DNA of 51,593 bases from an uncultured delta proteobacterium (GTDB lineage: Bacteria; Bdellovibrionota_C; UBA2361; OMII01). The position numbers were made by a program, and so were the translations under genes. The stretch spans positions 1 to 51,593 of the forward strand of contig CAIVDM010000149.1 of assembly GCA_903904735.1 (NCBI GenBank). The letters are read 5' to 3'. The number at the start of each line of letters is the position of its first letter. Positions within the stretch are counted from its first letter, which is position 1. Under the pieces are notes generated by a model. The model saw nothing but the letters and a program-made list of their open reading frames with translations, was not told the origin of the DNA and searched no databases. Below are positions 8,314 to 17,472 of the stretch, in pieces.

Positions 8314-9102
8314 TCAATGTGAGTGAAGATATTTTCCGCTATCAAGCTGTATTTTCAAGCGATTCTTTTGTGATCCGGGCGGGGGGAGTTGCCCAGTCGC
8401 GATTCGGAAGACTTTACCGAGATCCTCCGCGGAAAATGGGAAAAATATCATATTCTTCACAAATCCGTAGTAGTAGATGGGAGTGCTGGGATCTTTCTCG
8501 GCGAGCTCCTCAAGTGTCGATATGAGAGCGAGACGATCTCCAGCTGTTTGAAGTTCGCCGCGTCTTCGTAGAAGCGTCTGTAGCTCTGGCGACCCCGCTT
8601 GGTTAGTCGCCGGCGGCGACATGATACGCGCTCTGAGTAGCATCCGAAGGAAGCGATAAAGTCGAGAGTGAGCGGCTAGAGAGGAGATGACCGTTCTTCG
8701 TTCCGTCTCATACGTAAGTACATTGAGGTCGTCATTTATCCCGATCATCGTCAAAACGAGGTGTGGGAGGATTTCATGTAAAAGGTTTGGCAGGGACTGT
8801 AGGATGCGTTGAGAGTTTGTCCCAACGATTCCTCTGTTATACACGGTGACACTTGTCGATAGACTTGAGCGAAGTTTCGGCTCAAGTTGCTTTGGCCAGC
8901 TTGAAGGATTCTCCCACCCTCCGCTCTCAGTCGTTGACTCGCCCAGACAGAGGATTCGTAGACCGGCCTGAGGATCATTTAGCGACGACTGTCTCGTGGC
9001 GATAGCGTAGAGATGCCCACATTGGAGGATGCCCTCAAGGAGACAGCGCGCCACGACCGCGCCGAATCCGATCATTCCCAATCGAGAAATTAATGCTTTC
9101 AC
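8314..9102 (-). CDS. SGNH/GDSL hydrolase-like protein, apparently C-terminally truncated
   Basis: A 262-residue protein with an N-terminal membrane segment (about 8-28), then SGNH block I LCLGESTTESGG (Ser56 as nucleophile), block II with G94/N96 (GIVGTNSQR) and block III GIND (Asn123). The segment about 180-230 looks like TPR helices. The family's last block, the DxxH that completes the catalytic dyad, is missing: the protein stops at KYLHSH. A run of six C/G at 8379-8388 lies just before the end, but neither alternative frame restores a longer reading. Either a truncated gene or a lineage-specific short form. The start is GTG 9102 with AGGGAA upstream. A better-preserved SGNH protein is encoded at 25.9-27.0 kb. 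Confidence 0.6.
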   Translation of the reverse strand: MKALISRLGMIGFGAVVARCLLEGILQCGHLYAIATRQSSLNDPQAGLRILCLGESTTESGGWENPSSWPKQLEPKLRSSLSTSVTVYNRGIVGTNSQRILQSLPNLLHEILPHLVLTMIGINDDLNVLTYETERRTVISSLAAHSRLYRFLRMLLRARIMSPPATNQAGSPELQTLLRRRGELQTAGDRLALISTLEELAEKDPSTPIYYYGFVKNMIFFPFSAEDLGKVFRIATGQLPPPGSQKNRLKIQLDSGKYLHSH

Positions 9103-9270
9103 GCTGGCTTCCCTGGTAAACTGTGGCGCGGAGTCTGGTTCATCTCACATGGCTTCGCGAGCGACGCCCCAAAGCTGGCCAGTGTCATATAGTCTGGATG
9201 ATTTTTCGACGTTTCGTCTATCCGAATTTTACGTCGGGGTAGAGTGTCAGTGAAGGTAAATTCGCCTCGC

Positions 9271-9320
9271 AAATGAAAACCCCCGAGGCGGTGAGCGATT
9301 AATCGTCACCATCCCGGGGG
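9271..9320 (-). terminator. Intrinsic terminator of metK
   Basis: On the minus strand CCCCCG (9315-9320) pairs with CGGGGG (9280-9285), with inner pairings GGTGA/TCACC and CGATT/AATCG, giving a long GC-based hairpin, followed by GTTTTCATTT. It lies 22 bp past the metK stop and separates metK from the SGNH gene. Confidence 0.85.
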
Positions 9321-9342
9321 CGCATATTTCACGCGTGGGCGC

Positions 9343-10521
9343 TTAGCGACTCAGCAGGTTCTTTAGCTCGTTCGCCTTGTCAGTCCTCTCCCACGAGAAA
9401 CTTCCATCGGCGCCTGCCTCACGACCAACGTGACCGTATGACGCGGTCGCTCGGTAAATCGGCTTGAGCAAATCGAGTGTGCGGATGATCCCGCGAGGGG
9501 TCAGATCGAACACTTCTTGCACACTAGCCGAGATATTCGCCTCGCTCACTTTGCCTGTGCCAAATGTATTTACGTACACCGACACTGGCTTCGCCACGCC
9601 GATCGCGTAGGCGACCTGAACCTCACACTTCGAGGCGAGTCCCGCCGCGACGACGTTCTTGGCGATATAGCGAGCCGCATACGCCGCGGAGCGATCTACC
9701 TTTGAGGGATCCTTTCCGGAGAACGCGCCTCCTCCATGTCGGCTGTAACCGCCGTATGTATCAACGATGATCTTTCGTCCTGTGAGACCGCAGTCACCAA
9801 CTGGTCCACCGATTACGAAACGACCTGTTGGATTAATCAGGTATTTGGTCTTCGAGGTTAGGTACTGGCTTGGAATAACTCTCTTAACGATATTCTCAAC
9901 GACGTACTCCTCGACGTCCTTCAGCGAGGCGGCCTCCGCGTGCTGCGTTGAGATAACGATCGTATCAACCGCATGCGGTCGACCGTCACGATACTCCACG
10001 GTTACCTGGCTTTTCGCGTCTGGCTTCAAGAAAGAGCCTGTCTCGCTTCGACGAGCGCGTGAGAGCGCGCGCATAAGCTGATGCGAGAGTGATATCGGTA
10101 GTGGCATAAGCTCAGGAGTCTCGTCGCAGGCGAATCCGAACATGAGTCCCTGGTCGCCGGCGCCCTGCTCTTTGTGCAATCCCTCGTGCTCGTTCACGCC
10201 CATGCTGATGTCTGGGGATTGCTGACTGATGAAGGTCATTATCGAGCAGCTTTGCGCGTCAAAACCGAGAGCTGGTTCGTCGTAGCCGATGTCCTTGATT
10301 ACATCGCGAGCGAGTCGTTCATAGTTAACGACTTTGGTCGATGTAATCTCGCCCGCTAGAATCACGACGTCGTTCTTTACGAGAGCCTCACAGGCGACGC
10401 GAGCTGACGGGTCTTCTTTAAGGAACGCATCGAGGACTGAGTCGCTAAGTTGATCGGCTACTTTATCTGGGTGCCCTTCGCCTACCGATTCCGAGGTAAA
10501 GAGGAAGTCCTTAAGGGTCAT
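9343..10521 (-). CDS. metK: S-adenosylmethionine synthetase
   Basis: A 392-residue cytosolic enzyme that makes S-adenosylmethionine from methionine and ATP. Family motifs are all present: GHPDK (16-20), GAGDQG (120-125), and the glycine-rich phosphate loop [16 protein letters not shown] (263-278). Length is typical (about 385-400). The start has AAGGAG 8 nt upstream. It has its own probable promoter and terminator, so it looks monocistronic between rapZ and the SGNH gene. No riboswitch-like structure could be recognised in the 174-bp leader region. Confidence 0.97.
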   Translation of the reverse strand: MTLKDFLFTSESVGEGHPDKVADQLSDSVLDAFLKEDPSARVACEALVKNDVVILAGEITSTKVVNYERLARDVIKDIGYDEPALGFDAQSCSIMTFISQQSPDISMGVNEHEGLHKEQGAGDQGLMFGFACDETPELMPLPISLSHQLMRALSRARRSETGSFLKPDAKSQVTVEYRDGRPHAVDTIVISTQHAEAASLKDVEEYVVENIVKRVIPSQYLTSKTKYLINPTGRFVIGGPVGDCGLTGRKIIVDTYGGYSRHGGGAFSGKDPSKVDRSAAYAARYIAKNVVAAGLASKCEVQVAYAIGVAKPVSVYVNTFGTGKVSEANISASVQEVFDLTPRGIIRTLDLLKPIYRATASYGHVGREAGADGSFSWERTDKANELKNLLSR

Positions 10522-10562
10522 GAGTCGTCTCCTTGTCTAAGCTTGTTCACAATATTTGGCGC

Positions 10563-10592
10563 AGAATACGCCGTACTTAACGATTTCGACAA
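10563..10592 (-). promoter_or_regulatory. metK: Probable metK promoter
   Basis: On the minus strand TTGTCG (10587-10592) and TATTCT (10563-10568) are 18 bp apart, about 40 bp before the metK ATG. Both hexamers are near the vegetative consensus (4 of 6 each). Confidence 0.45.
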
Positions 10593-10695
10593 GCGGAAAC
10601 CTGAACCGATGTTATTAAGATGCTGTTCGCCAATAAGGGATCCAGTTGGGCGAAAGGATAGGCGCTTAGTGACCTAAAGTCGCCTAGATGGGGCT

Positions 10696-11589
10696 CTAAA
10701 TGTCCCTGTGCTTTACACTTACAAGGTACTCTGAGCCCGGTATCTTAGCGCTGAGTGCCTCAGCGATGGCCACGGAGCGGTGCTTTCCGCCCGTGCAGCC
10801 CACGCCGATATTTAGGTAAGCTTTTCCCTCAAATTGATACTTCGGCAGGAGGAAGGTCAGCAGCTCGGCGTAGCGTGACACGAACTCGTGAGCGTCTGGG
10901 GAAGCGAACACATACTCTCTCACTTCCGCCTCCCGACCGTCTCGCTCGCGTAGTGATTCAACGAAGTGGGGGTTTCGGAGGAATCTCACGTCGACGATCA
11001 GGTCGCAGTCCAGTGGGACTCCGTGCTTAAACCCAAAGGATAAGAAATTCACCCGAAGGTGTCTTCCAGTTACAGCGCCAAGACTCTCCAGAAAGTCTCG
11101 GAGCTCCCGTTTAAGCGCATGCACGTTGAATGAGGATGTATCTACGACGAGGTCCGCAGTCTCCTTTACAGGCTGTAGTCGAGCTCGCTCACGCTCAATC
11201 GTATCCTCGAGAGACTTGTCCCTGCTCGGATCGAATCCTGGATGAGGACGACGCGTCTCGCTGTAGCGCTTTACGATCGACCTGGTGTCGGCGTCGAGGA
11301 AGATGACTTTAAGGTTGGTGGGCCGACTTGGACCTGAGCCTATGAGTGGAAGGATCTGTCTGCGGCTTTCTTGCGAATCGATGTCGAGGAGCAGTCCAGT
11401 GTTGGAATAGCGATCTCCTGTGGACGCTGAAAGCCCCAAAAAGTTAGTCACGAGTGGTACCGGGAGGTTATCCACCACGTAGTACCCGCTGTCACCCAGC
11501 AGATCCATCGCCGTGGATTTACCCGCTCCCGATAGCCCCGTGACTATGATGAGAGACTTGAAGTGTGAAAATGATTCCGCTGAGCTCAA
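10696..11589 (-). CDS. rapZ: RNase adapter / nucleotide-binding protein RapZ
   Basis: A 297-residue P-loop protein of the RapZ/YvcJ family. Walker A is GLSGAGKS (18-25); the C-terminal domain carries the family signature GCTGGKHRSVA (about 265-275). In E. coli RapZ binds the GlmZ sRNA and presents it to RNase E, tuning amino-sugar synthesis; in other bacteria its role is less clear. The start overlaps the hpf stop (ATGA), so it is translationally coupled to hpf. This is the conserved rpoN-hpf-rapZ neighbourhood, but the ptsN gene that often lies between hpf and rapZ is absent. Confidence 0.95.
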   Translation of the reverse strand: MSSAESFSHFKSLIIVTGLSGAGKSTAMDLLGDSGYYVVDNLPVPLVTNFLGLSASTGDRYSNTGLLLDIDSQESRRQILPLIGSGPSRPTNLKVIFLDADTRSIVKRYSETRRPHPGFDPSRDKSLEDTIERERARLQPVKETADLVVDTSSFNVHALKRELRDFLESLGAVTGRHLRVNFLSFGFKHGVPLDCDLIVDVRFLRNPHFVESLRERDGREAEVREYVFASPDAHEFVSRYAELLTFLLPKYQFEGKAYLNIGVGCTGGKHRSVAIAEALSAKIPGSEYLVSVKHRDI

Positions 11590-11900
11590 TGGTGACTGGT
11601 AACCTTCTCTTTGTGCTTTCGTAGTTGTTGCGAGAGAGCGTCGGTCAACATATCTATCGACGCGTACAAGTTTTCGCTCTCCTCCTTCACGATAAAGTCA
11701 GCGCCCGAAAGGTGCATCGAAAGCTCCGCTATCTGGCGTGTCTTCTCTACCTTGAGCACCATGTGCGCTTCGGTGTCCTGATGAGCGAACTTTTTTACGC
11801 AGTGCGTGACCTTATCAGTCGCATACTGCTTGATAGCGTCAGTTGCATCAAGATTTAAAAACGCGATATTCACGTGCACTGATTTTGATGAGTCGCCCAT
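11586..11900 (-). CDS. hpf: Ribosome hibernation-promoting factor, short form
   Basis: A 104-residue member of the HPF/RaiA (S30AE) family that binds the 30S decoding region and dimerises or silences idle ribosomes in stationary phase. The beta-alpha-beta-beta-beta-alpha plan is visible (VNIAFLNLDATDAIKQYATD, VLKVEKTRQIAELSMHL, NLYASIDMLTDALSQQLRKH). The length is that of the short form without the dimerisation tail. The ribosome site AGGAGG is perfect. It lies downstream of rpoN, on the same strand but after a 386-bp gap, and is coupled to rapZ. Confidence 0.94.
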   Translation of the reverse strand: MGDSSKSVHVNIAFLNLDATDAIKQYATDKVTHCVKKFAHQDTEAHMVLKVEKTRQIAELSMHLSGADFIVKEESENLYASIDMLTDALSQQLRKHKEKVTSHH

Positions 11901-12286
11901 GGTTCCTCCTAATTTGAGCTAACGTTAAAAGGTCGATTAAAATGACGATACTGGCGTAGGTCGTATTCAACGACTCTGACCGAAGAGAGAAGAGCGGAGA
12001 GTGAAAGTTTCATGAGCCCTCTATCTTTCAAAATAACCACGCCTCACCTGAAAAGCAAAGACAAAGTGGGATTTCGGAAATAGTTGAGAAACTTGTTTCA
12101 GTATTCGCTGAAGTGAACGGCGATTGACTCGGCAGCATCTAGTAAAAGCTTCGGCGGTTTTGCTCATCGCCATGATGTTTTAGGGCTTCTTGCGTTAAAA
12201 TTATTGTAGAGCTCGATTGAGCCTTCCCTAACCCCTTGAATCCTTGATGCTCTTCGGGAGGCTCTCTAACTGTGCGACACTCGGCT
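11901..12286. other. Intergenic gap between rpoN and hpf
   Basis: 386 bp without a convincing gene. It should hold the rpoN terminator and an hpf promoter, but I found no strong hairpin with a T-run and no clear -35/-10 pair. The only firm signal is the AGGAGG ribosome site of hpf at its left end. Confidence 0.5.
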
Positions 12287-13807
12287 TTACAGTATCTGTT
12301 TACGCTGTGAGGACGAGGGGATTCCAAGCGTTTCGCGGTATTTGGCGACAGTGCGGCGCGCGATGTCGATATTTTTCACTTTGAGCATATCAACGATCTG
12401 TTGGTCACTGATCGGGTTCGTAGGCGATTCGGCGGCGATGATAGTCTTAATCTGATCCTTAACGGAGGATGACGAGATATCACCCGTATCGGTCTTAATG
12501 CCTGAGGTAAAGAAAAATTTAAGTTCAAAGAGACCCTGAGGAGTGTGGACGTACTTCTCCGTGGTGACGCGGCTTACAGTCGACTCATGCATCCCGATGT
12601 CATCCGCGACGTCTTTGAGCACGAGCGGTTTTAGGTGAGAGACTCCGTGCTCGAAGAAAGCCCGTTGAGACTTCACGATACTCTCAGTCACGCGGAAGAT
12701 CGTTTGTTGGCGTTGCTGAATGCTTTTTATAAGCCATGAGGCGGCTCTCACTCGCTCGGTCAAATACGCCTTGTGATCATTCTGCGACGCTCCCGACTCC
12801 TTGAGAAGGCTCGTATACATCGGATTAATCTGGAGCCGAGGAACTCCTTCCTCGTTGAGAGTGACGATAAAATCCTTGCCTACTTTCTGAACGTAGACGT
12901 CAGGCACGATGTAACGCACGGTCTCGTCAGCGAAGGGGCGACCGGGTCGTGGCTCCAGGTTTCTAATCATCGCGATCGCGCGACCGATATCCTCGCGAGT
13001 CACTCCCTCAGCCTTCGCGATAGCGTCGTATTTTCGCTTTTCGAGTTTATCGAGATGTGAGGAGATTATTCGGGACTCGAGACCATTCGCTAAACCACGA
13101 GCCTCAAGCTGTGTCAGGAGGCATTCCTGCAGGTTCTTTGTGCAGCACCCGATTGGATCGAGAAAGCGCAAGGTATCGGCGACCATCATCACATCTTCGA
13201 CAGAGCTATCACAGGCGGTCGCTAGTTCCTCGAACGAGCAGTCGAGAAATCCATCGCGATTGAGGTTGCCTGCGATATTCTGGGCGATAAACGCGTCCTG
13301 TGTTGAGAAATCCTGGAACCTAATCTGCGCTAAGAGGTGTTGTTCCAGGGTTTCGTGTTGAGTGGCGACTACCTCTGGAGGTTGTCTGTCCTCGAAACTG
13401 GAGGCCCCTTTGGCCGAGGCGGAGCCTTGGTAATCCGTGAATGTATCCGAGTAGTCTTCCCAGTCCGCCTTCGGCTCGCTATTGGTCGACCCTGACGAGG
13501 AATCCTCGGAATCCGGAGCGCTTAAGGGACCGGAAAGAACGGTGGGCCCTGTCTCCATGCCCTCTGGCGCCCCTGGGCTTCCCTTGCCTTCGAAGTCCTC
13601 CCGAGATTCCTCGAGCACGGGATTCTCAAGAAGCTCTTTTTGAATCGCGTCTTGATATTCCAGTCGGCCGAGCTGGAGCAGCTTGATCGCCTGCTGAAGC
13701 TGGGGCGTCATCAAGAGCGATTGCCCCATCTTCTGTACAAGTTTGTGCTCTAACCCCATAGCTTGCCTTAAGTCCCGAGAGCCTCCCCGTGTCATTGTTT
13801 CGGACAC
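12287..13807 (-). CDS. rpoN: RNA polymerase sigma-54 factor
   Basis: A 506-residue sigma factor that directs RNA polymerase to -24/-12 promoters and needs enhancer-binding ATPases. Region I (about 20-60) carries QSLLMTPQLQQAIKLLQL; an acidic Ser/Asp-rich linker (about 68-130) follows; then core-binding repeats, the helix-turn-helix (about 395-420, LKDVADDIGMHESTVSRV) and the RpoN box ARRTVAKYRE close to the C-terminus (about 487-496). I keep the GTG at 13807; the ATG four codons in (13795) is equally possible, and neither has a ribosome site. No enhancer-binding protein is in the window. Confidence 0.96.
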   Translation of the reverse strand: MSETMTRGGSRDLRQAMGLEHKLVQKMGQSLLMTPQLQQAIKLLQLGRLEYQDAIQKELLENPVLEESREDFEGKGSPGAPEGMETGPTVLSGPLSAPDSEDSSSGSTNSEPKADWEDYSDTFTDYQGSASAKGASSFEDRQPPEVVATQHETLEQHLLAQIRFQDFSTQDAFIAQNIAGNLNRDGFLDCSFEELATACDSSVEDVMMVADTLRFLDPIGCCTKNLQECLLTQLEARGLANGLESRIISSHLDKLEKRKYDAIAKAEGVTREDIGRAIAMIRNLEPRPGRPFADETVRYIVPDVYVQKVGKDFIVTLNEEGVPRLQINPMYTSLLKESGASQNDHKAYLTERVRAASWLIKSIQQRQQTIFRVTESIVKSQRAFFEHGVSHLKPLVLKDVADDIGMHESTVSRVTTEKYVHTPQGLFELKFFFTSGIKTDTGDISSSSVKDQIKTIIAAESPTNPISDQQIVDMLKVKNIDIARRTVAKYRETLGIPSSSQRKQIL

Positions 13808-14462
13808 GAGGGGGTACCAGTGTAAATCATTTTCTCTTTAATAGATGTCCGAAGTGGGGGAGAAGGGAGTAAGAAAGTGGAGTTGGCGTGCAAAAACTGG
13901 ACCGACAGTCCTTCTGTCTAGTTACATCAATAGGTTGCATTCCATTGTGCCCCTCGTTTAAACGTCTCCGCACGGACTGAAACTCTCTTCGCGAGGACCG
14001 TGTTTAAGGCCTCAGGCCGAAGTGCGGACGGACATATGGGATCTTTGACATGGCGGCCGGCTATGGAGAAATAGATCGTTGTTATGAGCACATCCAATCG
14101 AGACAGCGCTCCGATGGTGTTCACTGAGGCACGATAGTTCCCTCACGACAGACTCTGAGAGTCGTTCAATCGCCCACTCCCGATAGAGCGCCTCAACCAA
14201 GAGCTATTCGTATCATAGCCAGATATCCAACGAAAATTGGATGCCCCTCAAAAGGAGTATAATGAATAGAGGTCGCGCACCGCACTCGTCGTTAGCTAGT
14301 TAATCTTCCACCGTTCTCGCACTTGCTGAGAGAAATCGTGGTGATGGAGAAGGTGCGACGACTGCAGCCAATAGGTGCTGTGGGAACCAAGTGCATAGAC
14401 CACATCAAGAGGTGCCCTCTCAGCTCGAGAGTGACAAATAGTGAAAGCGATTCCACGGTAGA
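13808..14462. other. Gene-free stretch upstream of rpoN
   Basis: About 650 bp. Several short overlapping minus-strand frames (65-75 codons) exist, but they resemble no family, overlap one another and lack ribosome sites, so I do not call them. It must contain the rpoN promoter. A small inverted repeat, GACAG/CTGTC (13904-13918), is followed on the minus strand by a five-T run a few bases later and could be a weak terminator. Confidence 0.4.
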
Positions 14463-14500
14463 GGGCAAAAAATAGCCAGCAGGGGATTGCCCCTGCCGGC
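14463..14500 (-). terminator. Intrinsic terminator after the secreted-protein gene
   Basis: On the minus strand GCCGGCAGGGG, a CAAT loop and CCCCTGCTGGC form an 11-bp stem (one G-U pair; 14475-14500), followed by TATTTTTT. It is a strong, classical terminator 33 bp past the stop of the 317-residue secreted protein. Confidence 0.9.
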
Positions 14501-14533
14501 TTGAAAAAACCCCTTTCAAGGGCGGGTAATGTT

Positions 14534-15487
14534 TTAACGTGCCATGCTCTTAACCATGCTCGTCTGGACACACTTAGCGGTCTTGCCCGAGTCACGTTTG
14601 CGACCAATCTTACCGCAAGCCTTAAGCGCCTTTTTTGAGGCTGCCTTGAGAGCTCGGAATTTCGCGCTTTGCGGACCGCCGACGATCGTGGCTACGCCCT
14701 CGTAGCTTTGAAAAAAGCACGGAGTAAAGCTGGTGTTAGTGTTACCTGAGCGTCCGTAACCAACGAAATCGCACATCGTCTGTTGGTTAAGGTACACCTT
14801 GTAGCCACTTCCATCAGCGAGCTTCTCGCCGATGACACCACTCACATACGGCACGCATGTCTGCTTCTGCTGCGCGCGAGTGACCTCAGGAGCTGGGCAC
14901 AATCGGCTAAGTTGGTCTCCCGCGTAGATGCCCGCGGGGAGCTTACTAAAGCATCGATCTATCTGCTCAGCGGCGGCATCGACCAGCGCTCTCTTCACAT
15001 CCATGGTGCCATCGAATGTAAACTCTAGCTCGGGTCGTGTCTGTCTATCAGAAAGGCGAGAGGTGGAATTAGACGGAACCGCCAATCCAAATCCGATCGC
15101 GCCCGTAGGCTTGCTTATCTTGGTATTGATCCCGTCGAAGTCCCCAGCCCAGGCTCCAGCCCCACCGGAGCTGAAATTCAGACTTAGTTCCGCGGACGGC
15201 TCGGTGACAGGTTTGGCTGGACAGCCAAACACCTTTGTTTTGAAGTTCCGGTCCCACCACTCAGGACCCTCAGCGGACACAAGCTGTGCCTGGATCGAGA
15301 CCTGCTTGTTGAGGAAGAGGGGAGTGACCTCATCAAGCCCCCTCCTGCGACGTGAGGAGAGATCCTCGCCGTGAGCGGCTGTCAGAGCTAGCGTGTTCAT
15401 CACCGTAGCCAATGCCACGACACGCGCACCACTCGCCAGCGCTTTCCTCAATCCACTCTTACTAATTTCTCTCTTATCATTTTTCAT
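14534..15487 (-). CDS. Secreted cysteine-containing hypothetical protein
   Basis: 317 residues; I do not recognise the family. A long signal peptide (basic start, hydrophobic core VVALATVMNTLALTAAHG, cleavage near residue 40) targets it to the periplasm or beyond. The mature part has a Gly/Ser-rich segment (about 105-140, NFSSGGAGAWAGDFDG), seven or so cysteines including FGCP and CPAP, and a basic Lys-rich C-terminus (about 280-317, RALKAASKKALKACGKIGRK) reminiscent of a nucleic-acid- or surface-binding tail. It lies 31 bp downstream of the DUF4397 lipoprotein gene on the same strand and ends in a strong terminator, so the two probably form an operon. Ribosome site AGAGGGTG. Confidence 0.65.
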   Translation of the reverse strand: MKNDKREISKSGLRKALASGARVVALATVMNTLALTAAHGEDLSSRRRRGLDEVTPLFLNKQVSIQAQLVSAEGPEWWDRNFKTKVFGCPAKPVTEPSAELSLNFSSGGAGAWAGDFDGINTKISKPTGAIGFGLAVPSNSTSRLSDRQTRPELEFTFDGTMDVKRALVDAAAEQIDRCFSKLPAGIYAGDQLSRLCPAPEVTRAQQKQTCVPYVSGVIGEKLADGSGYKVYLNQQTMCDFVGYGRSGNTNTSFTPCFFQSYEGVATIVGGPQSAKFRALKAASKKALKACGKIGRKRDSGKTAKCVQTSMVKSMAR

Positions 15488-15518
15488 AGTTCACCCTCTT
15501 TATCCTTGATAGTCATTC

Positions 15519-16193
15519 TTACCTTTCGTCGAGTACCTTGAGCGCGAAAGGAGCTCCCCCGCCCGTGCTATCCAGAGCTGCTACGGTAGCGACCAGCCCA
15601 TCGGATATGGCGAGATTGAGAGCTTGGATAGCGATGTTATTAGTTCCGGCCACGGTCACAGTGACGTCGTATGATCCCGCTGGCACCGTGAGGTAGTCGG
15701 AGATCGCGCGAAACGGAACGTTACTAAGAACTGGTTCCACTCCCCCGATTTCAGCGCCTGGCGCGGTGACGTAGACGTCTACAGCGGGAGCGCTTGCCGC
15801 CGCGTGCAGCACTCTTACGCGAGCGGAGCCCTCAGGAGGCGCGGAGCGATCAGCAGTTGTCACGATCGGCGCGATCTCATCGACCTTCCCAGCCGCCACG
15901 ACCAGGTTGTCGGAGTTGTGCCCGAGCTCGAGCTCCGCGTCGATTACGGCGGTGTTGGTTCCGGCCGCGGTAACCGTAATGCGACGTTTGCCTGCTGTTA
16001 GCGGTAGAAACTCTGAGGCTGCCGCGTAAGGGACATTCTCCAGCACTGAGCCGCCATCCACCAACACGTCCACGTTCGGAGCATCCGGTGAGGCATGGAA
16101 CACCCGTAAGCGCGCTTCGTCGTTATTGTCGTCGCCGCCGCAGCCTACTATGGCCGCTACAGTCAGAGTGAGCAGAGTGAGCTTCTTGAACAT
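15519..16193 (-). CDS. Lipoprotein with two DUF4397 repeats
   Basis: 224 residues. Lipoprotein signal ending AIVGC (Cys18), then an acidic linker (GGDDNNDE). Two tandem DUF4397 domains: about 28-110 (ARLRVFHASPDAPNVDVLVD) and about 122-222 (ARVRVLHAAASAPAVDVYVT), each a beta-sandwich with the family's VxHASPDAPxVDV opening. The function of DUF4397 is not established; the proteins are surface or periplasmic and often duplicated. The ribosome site TTAAGGAGGA directly before ATG is very strong, suggesting good expression. First gene of a probable two-gene operon. Confidence 0.88.
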   Translation of the reverse strand: MFKKLTLLTLTVAAIVGCGGDDNNDEARLRVFHASPDAPNVDVLVDGGSVLENVPYAAASEFLPLTAGKRRITVTAAGTNTAVIDAELELGHNSDNLVVAAGKVDEIAPIVTTADRSAPPEGSARVRVLHAAASAPAVDVYVTAPGAEIGGVEPVLSNVPFRAISDYLTVPAGSYDVTVTVAGTNNIAIQALNLAISDGLVATVAALDSTGGGAPFALKVLDER

Positions 16194-16335
16194 AATCCTC
16201 CTTAATTAGTGTAAAGAATATACAGTAAAAATAACTGAGCGGCAGCGCTTAGTCAAATAATACTGCTAAATTAACGCAGCTTTTTCGTTTATTCTATTGT
16301 TTTAGGTAGTTATAGAGAAGAAGCCTCATCCTTCC

Positions 16336-16761
16336 GTGCTTGTAACGGTACTTTTTAGACCGGCCGTACGCATCTGGCCGCACAAGGGGGTGTGGGTTAG
16401 GGGGCTTGAAGAGTTTTTTGGTATGGCGCTGGTTGAAGGGGCCCAAGCCGCCATCGAAGAGGCTGGTGATGAGGTCAGCAATGTCCCGTCAGAGGATACC
16501 GAGGCGGTTCACGCGTGGGTATTAAACCGTGGGAATACCTTTCAAGCCGCGGTGCGGGACTATCTCTCGAAGTTTGACAGAGAGGTAAATCCCACGGTCG
16601 CTGCTGGACGTGTTGGGCCGAAGGTGTCCGCATCGGTCCTCTCCCTAGGACGAGTGCTTGATCAAGTGAAGCAGTTAAAGCCGAAGAAGAGAGGAAGAAA
16701 GAGGGGGCTGCGAGTTGTAAGGCATAAGTTTGGGAATGTAGTTGGGATAAAGGGTAGCCGT
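16336..16761 (+). pseudogene. Internally deleted DUF6502 remnant, in frame with the downstream lipoprotein
   Basis: From GTG 16336 the frame stays open for 142 codons and continues without a stop into the lipoprotein. Residues 2-48 (LVTVLFRPAVRIWPHKGVWV, then a helix ending AGDEVS) align with the N-terminal block of the full-length DUF6502 protein at 19.7-20.5 kb (LLLVMLRPVARLCLRAGFGI). Residues about 56-107 (AWVLNRGNTF, LSKFDREVNPT) align with its C-terminal block (EWLLNEGASF, LSEHDGDIRP). The middle third with the winged-helix-like ISRISVATGLHRRDV segment is missing. So I read this as a DUF6502 copy shrunk by an internal deletion. The tail is strongly basic (KPKKRGRKRG). It could still be made as a short protein or as an N-terminal extension of the lipoprotein. 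Confidence 0.55.
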
Positions 16762-17472
16762 ATGATCCGCGCCGTCACGCATACAAATATAGCCCGCGTA
16801 GCGGTGCTGACGCTTGTCACGCTGGGCGGTGGTTGTGGCGGTGGTACTACAGGGACGTCCTCAACAGGTGAGCTTAGGTTATCGGGCTATGCTCAGGATT
16901 CTAGCGGCGCGCGTCTTGGTAACACAGCGATGTTGGTGCGCGCGGCGAGCGATGATCAGGAGTTGATTAGTTCAGCGACGGACGCTCAAGGCGATTTCGG
17001 CATGGCGCTTCCAGGCGATCAATCGTCTCTCTTGATCGAAATCGATGGTAAACGCTCACAGCCGATAGCCCGCTCCTTTACTGGCTCAAGCGTTCTCTCA
17101 ACGGTCGTTACGAGCGCTGATTCACGTGAGCTTTCGACCGCGGGAGGCTTCGAGATTCACATAGATCCAGAGTCTCTTTGTGGCGCCGTCGGCACCGAGG
17201 ACAACGAGCTCTTCATTCAAGGCGCTCTGACGTCGCCGTGCGCGGTGAAGATCAAGGTCAGCTCGTCGGATTACGCGACTTCAACTTTCAGCGCTGTTCT
17301 AAGAGCTCGATCCGGAGATGATGTCGTGGTGATAGAGACCTCGCGCCCCGATAGTCAGGGTGATATCTCCGTGGATCTATCGAGGGCCACAGAGCGCGGC
17401 TGCTCTCCCTATGACATACAGATCTCCTCAAAGCGAGACCCTCGGCGGGTGGTAGTAGTGCCGGTTCGGTAG
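16762..17472 (+). CDS. Lipoprotein with carboxypeptidase-regulatory-like domain
   Basis: 236 residues from ATG 16762, which has AAAGGG 7 nt upstream and begins a convincing lipoprotein signal (MIRAVTHTNIARVAVLTLVT, then LGGGC, Cys25). After lipidation comes a CGGGTTGT segment almost identical to that of the lipoprotein at 19.3-19.7 kb (CGGGTIGT), then a beta-sandwich of the carboxypeptidase-regulatory type (SSGARLGNT, TDAQGDFGMALPG, LLIEIDG). About 120 further residues have no recognised domain. The reading frame is open upstream into the DUF6502 remnant, so a 378-residue fusion with an internal membrane anchor is formally possible; the signal and ribosome site favour the separate start. Confidence 0.65.
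   Translation: MIRAVTHTNIARVAVLTLVTLGGGCGGGTTGTSSTGELRLSGYAQDSSGARLGNTAMLVRAASDDQELISSATDAQGDFGMALPGDQSSLLIEIDGKRSQPIARSFTGSSVLSTVVTSADSRELSTAGGFEIHIDPESLCGAVGTEDNELFIQGALTSPCAVKIKVSSSDYATSTFSAVLRARSGDDVVVIETSRPDSQGDISVDLSRATERGCSPYDIQISSKRDPRRVVVVPVR

Noticed and set aside
10522..10695. Possible SAM riboswitch upstream of metK
   Set aside because: I looked for SAM-I/II/SAH-like conserved boxes and pairing in the leader and found none; the promoter seems too close to the start to leave room.
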